DNA of 64,000 nucleotides from Strongylocentrotus purpuratus (taxonomy: Eukaryota > Echinodermata > Echinoidea > Camarodonta > Strongylocentrotidae): assembly GCF_000002235.5 (NCBI RefSeq), contig NW_022145561.1, positions 1,070,001 to 1,134,000 of the forward strand, given 5' to 3'. Shown here piece by piece: positions 23,598 to 33,950 of this stretch. The translations under genes and the position numbers were made by a program. The notes below the pieces were generated by a model. The model had not been told where the DNA came from and did not search any database. It saw only the letters and a list, made by a program, of their open reading frames with translations. How positions within the stretch are numbered: position 1 is the stretch's first letter; every line of letters begins with the position of its first letter.

Positions 23598-24842
23598 GGG
23601 GTCTATTCGCTATTCATAAGGACCGCTATTCATAAGGTCCGCTATTCATAAGGACCGCTATTCATAACGTGTAAATTCCCGTACTTCCGGGTCCGCTATT
23701 CATAATGGCAAAAGAGGGTCGCTATTCATAATGAAATAAGGTTCGTTAATCATAAGGACCGCTATTCATAACGTGAGGTGAGGGTCGCTATTCATAATTC
23801 ATATTAAGGGTCATTAATCATAAGGACCGCTATTCATAATATGAAATCAGGGTCGCTATTCATAATACGACGAGAGGGTCGCTATTCATAATACGAAATA
23901 AGGCTCATTACTTATAAGGGTCGCTATTTATAACACGGGAAGAGGGTCGCTATTCATAATAGGAAATGAGGGTCGCTATTCATAATAGGAAAAGAGGGTC
24001 GCTATTCATAATAGGAAATGAGGGTCGCTATTCATAATAGAAGAAGAGGGTCGCTATTCATAATAGGAGAAGAGGGTCGCTATTCATAATAGGAGAAGAG
24101 GGTCGCTATTCATAATAGGAAATGAGGGTCGCTATTCATAATAGGAGAAGAGGGTCACTATTCATAATAGAAGAAGAGGGTCGCTATTCATAATAGGAAA
24201 AGAGGGTCGCTATTCATAATAGGAGCAGAGGGTCGCTATTCATAATAGGAGCAGAGGGTCGCTATTCATAATAGGAGAAGAGGGTCGCTATTCATAATAG
24301 GAAATGAGGGTCGCTATTCATAATAGAAGAAGAGGGTCGCTATTCATAATAGGAGAAGAGGGTCGCTATTCATAATAGGAGAAGAGGGTCGCTATTCATA
24401 ATAGGAAATGAGGGTCGCTATTCATAATAGGAGAAGAGGGTCACTATTCATAATAGAAGAAGAGGGTCGCTATTCATAATAGGAGCAGAGGGTCGCTATT
24501 CATAATAGGAGCAGAGGGTCGCTATTCATAATAGGAGAAGAGGGTCGCTATTCATAATAGGAAATGAGGGTCGCTATTCATAATAGGAGAAGAGGGTCAC
24601 TATTCATAATAGAAGAAGAGGGTCGCTATTCATAATAGGAAAAGAGGGTCGCTATTCATAATAGGAGTAGATGGTCGCTATTCATAATAGGAAAAGAGGG
24701 TCGCTATTCATAATAGGAGTAGATGGTCGCTATACATAATAGGAGAAGAGGGTCGCTATTCATAATATGAGAAGAGGGTCGCTATTCATAATATGAAATG
24801 AGGGTCGCTATTCATAATAGGAGTAAGGGGTCGCTATTCATA
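23598..24842 (+). repeat. Foldback left arm, 26-bp tandem repeat
   Basis: About 47 units of GAGGGTCGCTATTCATAATA plus GGAGAA, with variable last bases (AGAA, AAAT, AGCA, AGTA, AAGAA). The outer 300 bases are irregular, with GGACCGCTATTCATAA units. Variant order repeats in blocks: the marker GTCACTATTC occurs at 24154, 24440 and 24596, spacings of 286 and 156 bases (11 and 6 units). Confidence 0.95.
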
Positions 24843-24966
24843 TCATATATTCATTTCTCTTCAAATCCTCTTCTTTCTCTAATAATTTAATGAAACATCA
24901 AAGCTTCCACGTTTTGCGCGGGAGGGGGGAAACTGAATTCAGACAAGGATTAAGAGTCGAGAATGG
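24843..24966 (-). repeat. Core fragment of the GCGCG repeat
   Basis: On the minus strand it reads CTCGACTCTTAATCCTTGTC, GAATTCAGTTTCCCC, GCGC, GGAAGCTTTGATGTTTCATT, AATTATTAGAGAAAGAAGAG. This is one unit of the array at 54133-55090. It continues after the LINE fragment at 25376-25570. Confidence 0.75.
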
Positions 24967-24971
24967 AACAA

Positions 24972-25370
24972 TAATGAACATTTGTATAGTAATAATGAAC
25001 ATTTGTATAGCGCCTTTTCTACAAGTAGATACAAAGCGCTTAATTAACATATACAATGAACAATTAACAAAATAGAAAGATGCTTAACAACAGACATGTA
25101 TGTAACAATATAGGAATGAACAAAATAAAGGGTAAGACAGGTAATAGAAGAGCAAGAACAAGTGCTGGTAAGCGGGCATTAGTTAAACAAGTGTGTTTAG
25201 AGGTGTTTTTTGAAAGTCATTAGAGAATCAGCAGTTTGTACAAAATTGGGGAGATTGTTCCATGATTTTGGAGCAGTGGCTATGAATGCCCGCTTACCAG
25301 CATTGGTTCGACACCTTGGGGTATCTAAAACTGTACGAGTGTTGGATCTTAGGTTGTAACTGGAGTGCCT
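24972..25370 (-). pseudogene. 3' end of a LINE (CR1/L2-type) reverse transcriptase
   Basis: The minus strand translates to NTRTVLDTPRCRTNAGKR, AFIATAPKSWNNLPNFVQTA and DSLMTFKKHL, then a stop and THLFN. This is the typical C-terminal end of CR1/L2/Jockey-group reverse transcriptases. A 3' UTR follows, ending AAGCGCTTTGTATCTACTTG, AAAAGGCGCTATACAAATG and a duplicated tail unit. Flanked by AACAA at 24967-24971 and 25371-25375. About 400 bp, strongly 5' truncated, inserted into the GCGCG repeat of the foldback core; the neighbouring unit shows the unoccupied sequence. Confidence 0.8.
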
Positions 25371-25375
25371 AACAA

Positions 25376-26423
25376 CGAATCATCTTCTTTCTCTAATAAT
25401 TGCATTAAACAATGAAAGGTCAAAGCTTACGCGCTTTGCGTAAGAGGGGGGAATAGAATTCAGACAATTATTAAGAGTCGAGAACGGTACAACAAATCGT
25501 CTTCTTTTTCTAATAATTAATGAAAGTTCAAAGCTTTCGCGCGTAATGGGTGGGGGAGGGGAGGGGGGGGGGACAGCAAGCTGCCCGAATATGAATTTTT
25601 GATATCTTTTCTCGTTTATCTTGGTGATAAATAACACTTTCACAAATAACATATAATGCTCAAATTTTTGCTCGCTCGTTTCGCTCACAAGCAGAATTGT
25701 GAACTAGAAAATAATCGGGCAAGAGGCTTTAGCCCCCCCCCCCCTCCCAGATGAAAATGTCAAAAAAATGTATATCTTAAAAACGGGGAATGTTGATATC
25801 GGACAAGAGACGTGAAGTGAGCTTGCACCCCTTTCCAAAATTGTTCCTGCTTCTAGGTACCCGTATCGTGCTTCTAATATGACCTTGTCAGTATTGGTAT
25901 GTTGAGTTGAAAAAACGGTCTGCGCATTTTTCAAATTTCCGTCCCCCCCCCCAATTGGAACATTCTGGATCCGCGCCGGGGCGTACTGATGGGGGGGGGG
26001 GGGCTCGGGGGATCGGTAGATACTGGGCTTAGGTCCAATTGTCAGGTCCATAAGTCCTAATAAAAATTACTTTCTACAAAAACATTATTGTCGTATAAAC
26101 AATTACTAGTTTCTTAAATAGCAAGCTAAAATGGATAACGGGCCTGCTTGGCGTACTTAATATCTCAGTGGCGTAGCCTGGATAAGATCAGTCGGGGGCA
26201 GGGTGATGGGGCAAGATTTCCAACAAGGAGGAAAATTTACGATAGGATTACATGTGTGTTATGTTTGACTTTTTTTTCGTCACCACATGAGCGGGGGTTG
26301 GCTTTATATAATTATCAAAGATAACAGATAAAATATAGTTACTTTAAAAAGAGACAACTATTCAGGGCTATATATCGCCCCCCCCCCCCTACAGGACCAG
26401 GAACGTAGCCGAGGGGGGGGGGG
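25376..26423. other. Foldback core, right part
   Basis: 25376-25570 is more GCGCG-repeat sequence (minus orientation). 25570-25720 has GCTCGCTCGTTTCGCTC and G/C runs. Further poly(C)/poly(G) runs lie near 25730, 25943, 25991, 26378 and 26414. CAGTGGCGTAGCC at about 26166 looks like a transposon end without a visible partner. A 115-codon minus frame (25704-26051) has no recognised domain. Confidence 0.6.
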
Positions 26424-27996
26424 TATTATGAATAGAGAACCTCATTTCGTATCATGAATAGCGACCGTCTACTTCTATTATGAATAGCGACCCTCATTTC
26501 TTATTATGAATAGCGACCCTCTACTCCTATTATGAATAGCGACCCTCTTCTTCTATTATGAATAGCGACCCTCTACTCCTATTATGAATAGCGACCCTCT
26601 TCTTCTATTATGAATAGCGATCCTCTTCTCCTATTATGAATAGCGACCCTCATTTCTTTTTATGAATAGCGACCCTCTACTCCTATTATGAATAGCGACC
26701 CTCTTCTTCTATTATGAATAGCGACCCTCTACTCATATTATGAATAGCGACCCTCTTCTTCTATTATGAATAGCGACCCTCATTTCTTATTATGAATAGC
26801 GACCCTCTTCTTCTATTATGAATAGCGACCCTCTTCTCCTTTTATGAATAGCGACCCTCATTTCTTTTTATGAATAGCGACCCTCTACTCCTATTATGAA
26901 TAGCGACCCTCTTCTTCTATTATGAATAGCGACCCTCTACTCATATTATGAATAGCGACCCTCTTCTTCTATTATGAATAGCGACCCTCATTTCTTATTA
27001 TGAATAGCGACCCTCTTCTTCTATTATGAATAGCGACCCTCTTCTCCTTTTATGAATAGCGACCCTCTTCTCATATTATGAATAGCGACCCTCATTTCTT
27101 ATTATGAATAGCGACCCTCATTTCCTATTATGAATAGCGACCCTCTTCTTCTATTATGAATAGCGATCCTCTTCTCCTATTATGAATAGCGACCCTCATT
27201 TCTTTTTATGAATAGCGACCCTGTACTCCTCTTATGAATAGCGACCCTCTTCTTCTATTATGAATAGCGACCCTCTACTCCTATTATGAATAGCGACCCT
27301 CTTCTCCTATTATGAATAGCGACCCTCTACTCCTATTATGAATAGCGACCCTCTTCTTCTATTATGAATAGCGACCCTCTTCTTCTATTATGAATAGCGA
27401 CCCTCATTTCTTATTATGAATAGCGACCCTCTTCTCCTATTATGAATAGCGACCCTCTTCTTCTATTCTTCTTCTATTATGAATAGCGACCCTCATTTCT
27501 TATTATGAATAGCGACCCTCTTCTCCTATTATGAATAGCGACCCTCTTCTCCTATTATGAATAGCGACCCTCATTTCTTATTATGAATAATGACCCTTAT
27601 GAATAATAACCCTTATGAATAACGACCCTCATTTTGCATTATGAATAGCGACCCTCATTTTGTATTATGAATAGCGACCCTCATTTCGTATTATGAATAG
27701 CGACCCTCTTTCTGTGTTATGAATACCGACCCTTTTGTAATATTATGAATAGGGACCCTTATGAATAACGACCCCGTTTTCCCATTATGAATAGCGACCC
27801 TCTTCTAATATTATGAATACCGACCCTCTTCTTTGATTATGAATAGCGGTCCTTATGAATAATGACCCTTATGAATAATGACCCTTTTCTCCAATTATGA
27901 AAAGCGGACCTTATGAATAGCGGTCCTTATGAATAATGGACCTTATGAATAGCGGACCTTATGAATAGCGGTCCTTATGAATAGCGACATTGACCC
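26424..27996 (-). repeat. Foldback right arm, 26-bp tandem repeat
   Basis: About 60 units of TATGAATAGCGACCCTC plus variable CTTCTCCTAT-type ends, the reverse complement of the left-arm unit. The outer 250 bases (27740-27996) are irregular with TTATGAATAGCGGTCC units, mirroring the left outer zone. CATTTCTTTTTATG variants recur about 208 bases apart (8 units), so blocks have been duplicated here too. Confidence 0.95.
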
Positions 27997-28004
27997 GATA
28001 GGAC
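27997..28004 (+). repeat. Right 8-bp target duplication GATAGGAC
   Basis: Follows the foldback terminus TGACCC and leads into ATACATGACAT, as in the empty site at 9436-9443. Confidence 0.9.
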
Positions 28005-28081
28005 ATACATGACATATTTATAATTCCTGCAAAGTTCTACAGAATTTGATGTTGGCTGCAAAAAGGACATAGTATCTTTAA

Positions 28082-28558
28082 TATGACGCATACACTTACC
28101 ACACCTAAACAAAAAAACGCTTTAGTTTACCGAGTAATATCTGAACGAGACTTTATGATCCATCTAAATCACATGGAACAAATTAAATACTACCTTATAC
28201 AGAGATGGGTGCAGTGTTCTCTTTTCACGTTTGTGTGTATTTAATTGTTGAAGGTATGTCAAATGGGTTTTGGGCGTGGAAAGTGAGTGGCGTGCTGGGT
28301 TGGGGGGGGGGGGAGGCACGTGCCCCTTTGGCCTTTGTAATGTCTTTGTAATGTTCGCACATTTCAAAAGGTGACGTAAAAGGCCATTGTAAGTTCCTTA
28401 AGTTGATTTTTTTGACAGTATATGCGATCGTGTTTTCAACACTTCTTGGGTATAATAGGTGGGACCAGACACTACTTCTTTCGCTTCTTCTTTCGTTATA
28501 ATTTGATGGCAATTATTCATACTTGACTGTTGTTGCTAATGATTTTATTATTATTATC
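28082..28558. other. Non-coding stretch with poly(G)
   Basis: A G run near 28301. Proline-rich minus-strand frames are artefacts. No gene supported. Confidence 0.5.
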
Positions 28559-28560
28559 CC

Positions 28561-28561
28561 C

Positions 28562-28612
<51 letters not shown>
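28561..28612. repeat. (CT)n microsatellite
   Basis: Nearly pure CT dinucleotide run of about 50 bases. Confidence 0.95.
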
Positions 28613-29180
28613 AAAGTTGATATATTTATATACTTTCTACAATTTTTCTCTTTCTTTTTCACCCTAACATAATTTTATGAATTTTGTAAACTGACTCGAT
28701 AAAACAGTGGATGGTATCGCATAGTAGACAAACCAGAAAACTTCTTTTGACAAAATGTTGCCGTCACGAGGGGGTCGTCTTGACAATGTAAACATTGACG
28801 GATAAAAGAGCGATTCGACAAAGTATGATGATTATGAGCTCATCAATCAACTGAGACTTCATTTAAATGTGATACTCAAAGGCCCCCTGATAATTGTGTT
28901 GACTTGGTCCTACCGCTTCAAAAGCTACCGTCTACGAGTTAGAAATAGTGTCGTATTCATATTCTCATTATAACTTGATTCATGGAGCATTCGATCTATA
29001 TCTCAAGCAGAATGATGTATAAAGGATGAGTGGACAGTAGTTCGGTAACTTTGTCTACTTCATGGTACCGCCGTTTCCGGCTGACATTTTGTAGAAGGTG
29101 GAGAAAGTGACTCCACCGGGAGTTAACTCACGGCTTATGCTATAAAAAAAAGAGAGAAAAAGATAAATGTTGGAGGGAGC
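28613..29180. other. Non-coding stretch
   Basis: No supported feature. Confidence 0.5.
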
Positions 29181-29182
29181 AT

Positions 29183-29220
29183 GGTAGAGAGAGAGATGTA
29201 AGTAGAGAGGTAGAGGTAGG

Positions 29221-29295
<75 letters not shown>

Positions 29296-29302
29296 GGGGG
29301 AG
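29183..29302. repeat. (GA)n followed by poly(G)
   Basis: GA-rich from 29183, pure (GA)n at about 29228-29285, then a G run to about 29301. Minus-strand Ser/Leu frames are artefacts. Confidence 0.95.
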
Positions 29303-30970
29303 ATGAAAAAGTAATTTCGTCGTAGTTTTCGTTGCAAACATGCGCACGCCATTAATGCCAGTGCCCCTCTCCCAAACCCTCTCCCCATCAAACCCTCACG
29401 GTGCCATTGCAAGTTACCACTCACAGTGGCTCTAAACTTTCAAAAATGGAGTGCTGTCTCATTAAAAGTACAAATACTTTCTAATGATTGTTCCATCATT
29501 AATATGTTTTTTATTTAAACGTATGTAATCAATGATTTTTTTGTATACCTATTTACTTTAAGAAAAATTGAACAAAGACTAAATTTGAAGAAAAAGAAGC
29601 AAACAAAAAGAAACATATAAAGTACTTGTAACCCATCGAAAGTTTGAGATACAACACGTACAGCACACCCCTCGTGAAAAGAAAATGCAAAATAAGATTA
29701 GCTTCAGATACATCCAAGAAAATTACCAGAGGAATAATGAAGATATTGCGATGAAGAGGAATTTGTGATGTATGCCAGCTAGCCACGCCAGCGGAAACCA
29801 AGACCTAAAGCCTTTGAGCAATAATTGAATCGCAGCGTACCAACGCCGTGACGCGATAAAAGAAAAACCAAGCTACTTTCGAGCCTTTCCCTGTGATATC
29901 TCTATAAAATGATTGATAAAGTCGAGGTTGCGTCTGGAAGGATTGTCGCAGACATGATTGGTATCTTACATTCAAATTTGACAAGATAGCATGACCGACA
30001 TGTATGCTTTGCAATTATCTGCCTGATAATCATATTAGACATTTCCCAACGCTTTAATATCTATTGAACGCAACACTGACTCGTGAGGGAGAAGGAAGCG
30101 TTCGTATTTGTGAGTTTGGTGTGAGTGTAAAAAGTACAAACGTGTTTAATCTAGTCATTCGTCAATATAGATTGGCAATTTCGGATGTTTGTGGAAGGAT
30201 TTCCTTTTGAAATGAGCTTATTGAATTATATGACTGAAAATTAGATTCATAATATTGTACTATGCAGAATTAGTTGTGCAGTCGTAGATAGTGCATTCGT
30301 GCAGTCATGGAAAGGCGATAATTCTTAACCGTTGTTGAACCCAGTCATGTATGGTATAGCGAAATCATCGATATATTGCATAATACAAATGCTTTCAGAT
30401 AATCAAATGCACATTATTCACAATTTGAACTGTTAAAAAATATTCTTTCTATTTTTTTCATTATTTCCGATATATTAATTTAAAGATATTTAATTTTGTT
30501 CCATATTTGTTTGTCAACGATATTGTGTTAATTATACCTGTATTTTGACAACATGCAAGGAATCGCTCAAAAGCAGTTCGTGTTTAATAATTTTGCATTT
30601 TCACCGAGAATAAATAAATGTGATACCATACTATTAAATACTGCCACGAAACATGTATTGAGTCGAAAGATGAATTTAGTTCAGTTTTTTTTTCTACAAC
30701 AATGTATGGCTGCACGAAACAGTTTTCTACAAATTATTGTTTAAATTTTTATTTAAACTAACATTGCGTATTATTTCATTTCGCGGCATGAATTAGTAAC
30801 TCAAGTGAATTTCGACCATTTGCGAATCCCATGAAAGATTAATGCTTCAAAGCTTCATCTCCATGTTTTATGATGTATTGTAATTCTTAATGCTTTACTT
30901 TTGTGTGTCAATGGAGAAGAAAGATATGAAGAAACAGAAGAAAAACACGATCAAGACGTGAAAGACGGAA
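29303..30970. other. Non-coding, AT-rich, no repeat recognised
   Basis: No open frame carries family similarity. I see nothing definite here. Confidence 0.5.
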
Positions 30971-30972
30971 AA

Positions 30973-31117
30973 TGAAAAGAGAGAGAGAAAAAAAAGGAGA
31001 TAGAGAGAGAGAGAGAGAGAGAGAGAAAGAAAGAGAAAGAGAGATAGAGAGAGAGAGAATGAGAGAGAGAGAGAGAGAGAAACAAAAGGAGAGAGAGAGA
31101 GAGAAACAAAAGGAGTA
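30973..31117. repeat. GA-rich microsatellite
   Basis: GAGAGA interrupted by AAAG, ATAG and two ACAAAAGGAG motifs. Overlapping frames on both strands are artefacts. Confidence 0.9.
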
Positions 31118-33420
31118 TTATTTGAAACTGAAAGCAGAAATACCAACGGTTAACGAGCATATAACTTTAATCTTGTTATTAAATACTATAATGCATCTTT
31201 CCGAATCCGTAATTGGAAAAACGATTTTTCCTCCAATTGAACTGATCCTGTTCATAACTAGGTGAGGTTAAGCTGTATGGAATTCATTATACTTCACCGC
31301 AACCACCTAATTCACCGTCATACTTTAGCTTATAATAACGGTGCCATCGGATCGGGGTCGCATCGTTTGATTTTTAATGGGATTCCCCCAAACTAAGCCT
31401 TTCACTACACAAGCTCAAACAAAAATTGGACCTCTAGGGAAAATTAAGCTTTGTAAACATCCCTTTAGTGGTCAAACTTGAACAACATAGGAGACATAAT
31501 AGCCCAGGGCATAACTGAGGTACTGGTACATGTAGGGTATTGTTGTGTAAAAATGAATATAATAATAATTATGGAAACATCAACAGCTAACAACGAAACT
31601 TTTAATACCCTTACCGAGTATGGGAATTTTTAAAGTATGTGAAAAATTGATTTTTTCCGATTTATGTTTCTTGAGAATGTGAATTAGAGCTTATATTTAA
31701 AAGGTTTCAACAAAGGCCCTTATTTATCCAGTCCAACTTTCACGCTCGAGTTACGAAAAACACACGTATCAAAATTACAAGGGGTATGAATATTTAGATG
31801 TTTACTGTATATATTTACGCTACTTCTGTATACATGTTGGTGTTTCTCCTATGATACTGACAAAAAGCCAACAGTTCTTGGTATTGCAGTAAATTTTTCA
31901 AATTTCATCTCATGCAAATTACTCTAATGACAGCATCTTCAGACAATTTAAAATAAACCAAGGGAGAGGGGTGATGTCCTCAGCTCCCATCACCCACCTC
32001 GTATTAAAAGCTTATTATTGGATATCCCCCGAGTAAATCTTTAACTACATGAAGTAATCTAGGTATTTGAGAAAAAATGATTATAATTATTAACAATTAT
32101 ATTCCACATACTAAGTATCTTGCTCTACGATTGGTCAAACGTAAAACACGTGATGAAAGATAGTTCGCCCATCATTGATGGGAGAAGAAAAGTTCGTTGC
32201 ACTGTGTAGATAGTAGTACTATCTATCAATTTCGGAGAATAACCTATACTGAACAAAAGTCAATTTTTAATTATAAATAAAATCTTCACATTTGTCTGGA
32301 GTAATCGGAATTATTTTTTTTGACAGCATCTGTATAAATAATCCTTAACAATCTTGGGGTATGGGATCAAAAAGGCAGCATTATCTTCATAAATAAATGA
32401 ACTAATCATTGTCAGAAGCGTATTATCATTTCCACTGTACATCCTGCAGAAAGCATGCTTCAGTTATCAAATCTACCATCATCCCATGCAAATTCACATT
32501 ACATTGGTTTTCAATCCATTTATGATGACCATTGTACATGTTTTCGCTTGTCTGGGTTTTTATTCATTTTTTATTCATTTATGCATGAAATTTATATTGG
32601 GCAGCACATTTGCACCAAAAGTGGTTGTCTTCCATGAGGCACTGTTTGGTGAAAACAAAATGTAATAATAATCATGAATATATAATAATTATGAATTCAG
32701 AATCGTAAAAGAAAAAGGTTTATACATGATATACATGTTAAAACATTTTTTTTGTATTTCCTCGTAATCAATGTGGAATTTTTCAACAAAATGCAGTTGC
32801 GTATTTGTAGTGTCGTATGAGTATTATTAAGGGCGGATATGAGAGTTTCCTTGCACTATCGCAAAAGTCAGCATTTCTGGCATCGCCCACGGGAAACAAA
32901 TGTAATTCTCTTACAATATTTCATTCATTTCATTCAAGGTTGCTATGAATTCAGAATATGAACCTTGAAATCCACGTCATCTTCTACACTGCAGTATGAT
33001 TCCAAACGTTCAAACCTCTGCCATGCTAGAAAAGCATAGAAAAGAACAAGAATCAACATTTTGATAACATTTTGATAAGATAATGATGTTAAAATACAAT
33101 CATTGTTTGGACCGTAATCATAATAATCTCTAAAGTAACCAATAAACTTATCTTAATCCTTGTACTACTGTCTGCGCATGCCCGATAATTACCTGCCAGG
33201 CAGCGAACCGACTCCTAATACTATCTCATTTTGTTTGTCGTTTGCAGAAGATGCGCATCGTGACAGGACGTGTGTGTTCGCCCTCGTATCTCGTTGACTG
33301 CAATGAAGCGGAATTAATACGACCACTTGTTCGAGGCCTTTAAAAATGGAATTATTTCCTCGGATCCTGCTCATTTTCGCCGTCGACATGGAAAGCCACG
33401 TTTATCAACTCCGGGCGATA
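31118..33420. other. Non-coding; probable upstream region of the GPCR gene
   Basis: Mostly AT-rich with no gene. From about 33170 the base composition becomes more balanced and CpG-containing up to the exon at 33554, compatible with a 5' UTR or promoter. No TATA box or initiator can be assigned with confidence. 32105-32230 carries a repeat shared with 40600. Confidence 0.4.
32105..32230 (+). repeat. Dispersed repeat (CATACTAAG..ATTGGTC family), copy 1
   Basis: Shares CATACTAAGTATCTTGC, then GATTGGTC, AAACG and a CACGTGATGAAAGATAG-like stretch, with 40600-40715 (CATACTAAGAATCTTGC, TGATTGGTC, CACATGATCAATGATAG). Diverged interspersed repeat of unknown class. Confidence 0.5.
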
Positions 33421-33481
33421 ATGTGAATTTGCCATTTCTTATCGATGGCCTGGCATTCGTGTAATCGCGTGCCTTTTTAAC

Positions 33482-33490
33482 TTTTTATTA
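33482..33490 (+). promoter_or_regulatory. Possible 3' splice site before the exon
   Basis: The pyrimidine-rich GCCTTTTTAACTTTTTATTA is followed by G at 33491. It could be an acceptor joining an upstream 5' UTR exon to the coding exon. The open frame also continues above it, so the exon may simply start further upstream. Weak. Confidence 0.3.
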
Positions 33491-33553
33491 GGAATTGTGC
33501 CTGTGTGTGACGGAATTTTCGTACTCGGCCGATCGTTGCCGCGCCATGCAGTT

Positions 33554-33941
33554 ATGGCGGGCGTGGGGCGACACAAATTTCAATGTCGTCTGCTAAAGCA
33601 ATCACCGACGTCGCTTCTCCTCCTTCTTTTCGCGGGATTATCGCACCTTTTCTTTGCTGGAGCAGATGATTTCACCACCATTAATCCCTTCGATTCGACA
33701 ATCATCCAAACCACCATGGTGACGGGGCTTGCGAATGGGACCGCCGTGACTGCGGCAGCCTTACCCCAGAGTTACAGGCGGGAAGGCGACTACGTTCTCG
33801 GTGGGCTTTTTGATCTTCACGACTCTCAGGATGGCGAGTGTGGAGAGTTTAACCCTCGAGGTCTCAAGTGGATGCATGCTATGGTCTTTGCCATCGATCA
33901 GATTAACGCCAGGGATGACATTCTACCTAACATCACACTCG
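33554..33941 (+). CDS. Family C GPCR (CaSR/mGluR/V2R-like), first coding exon
   Basis: Encodes the first 129 residues plus one base of a secreted or membrane protein. Residues 20-37 (SLLLLLFAGLSHLFFAGA) form a signal-peptide core after basic residues. Residues 78-129 (GDYVLGGLFDLHDS, C96, GEFNPRGLKWMHAMVFAIDQ, then LPNITLG) match the start of the Venus-flytrap ligand-binding domain of class C GPCRs. The calcium-sensing receptor has the close counterparts GDIILGGLFPIH, FRGFRWLQAMIFAIEEIN and LLPNLTLG. Asn61 (NGT) and Asn126 (NIT) are possible N-glycosylation sites. The ATG at 33554 is the first in frame after the stop at 33419; the frame is open from 33422. The exon ends with a phase 1 intron. 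Later ligand-binding, cysteine-rich and seven-helix exons are not recognised in the window. The exact subfamily is uncertain; a CaSR-like receptor fits best. Confidence 0.85.
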
Positions 33942-33950
33942 GTGAGTACC
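33942..33950 (+). promoter_or_regulatory. 5' splice donor of the GPCR exon
   Basis: CTCG|GTGAGTACC closely matches the metazoan donor consensus. It lies right after LPNITL, where conserved similarity stops; the frame beyond reads EYPWRLN and then a stop, which is not family-like. Confidence 0.85.

Larger units (their letters stand above)
23598..27996. mobile_element. Foldback (TU-like) transposon, 4399 bp
   Basis: Left arm 23598-24842, core 24843-26423, right arm 26424-27996. The termini GGGGTCTATTCGCTATTC and GGGTCAATGTCGCTATTC (right end on the minus strand) are inverted. Each arm has an outer zone of roughly 16-bp repeats (GGACCGCTATTCATAA) and an inner zone of 26-bp repeats. The 8-bp duplication and the modular tandem-repeat arms resemble the TU foldback elements known from Strongylocentrotus. 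No transposase-like frame is present, so it must be mobilised in trans. Family membership is inference; insertion and ends are seen directly. Confidence 0.9.
23135..28077. mobile_element. TTAA-flanked MITE family 1, copy split by a foldback element
   Basis: Host copy parts are 23135-23597 and 28005-28077, flanked by TTAA at 23131-23134 and 28078-28081. Ends AGGTACTATGTCCCATTTGC and GGACATAGTATCT are inverted. Without the insertion and one target duplication it is about 536 bp, against 555 for the copy at 8972-9526. Similarity runs up to GATAGGAC on the left and resumes with ATACATGACAT on the right, exactly as in the intact copy. Confidence 0.85.

Noticed and set aside
25704-26051. 115-codon minus frame in the foldback core as a possible transposase
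   Set aside because: Too short, crosses poly(C)/poly(G) runs, and shows no catalytic motif.
26166-26420. A complete MITE bounded by CAGTGGCGTAGCC and ACGTAGCCGAG
   Set aside because: The two motifs are in the same orientation, so they are not inverted ends.
23598-27996. CRISPR array, because of regular 26-bp repeats
   Set aside because: Units are contiguous with no unique spacers, and they occur in two inverted arms of a eukaryotic foldback element.
33497-33553. Extending the GPCR start upstream to 33497
   Set aside because: That position is GTG, not ATG. The first in-frame ATG is 33554 and it is followed directly by a good signal peptide.
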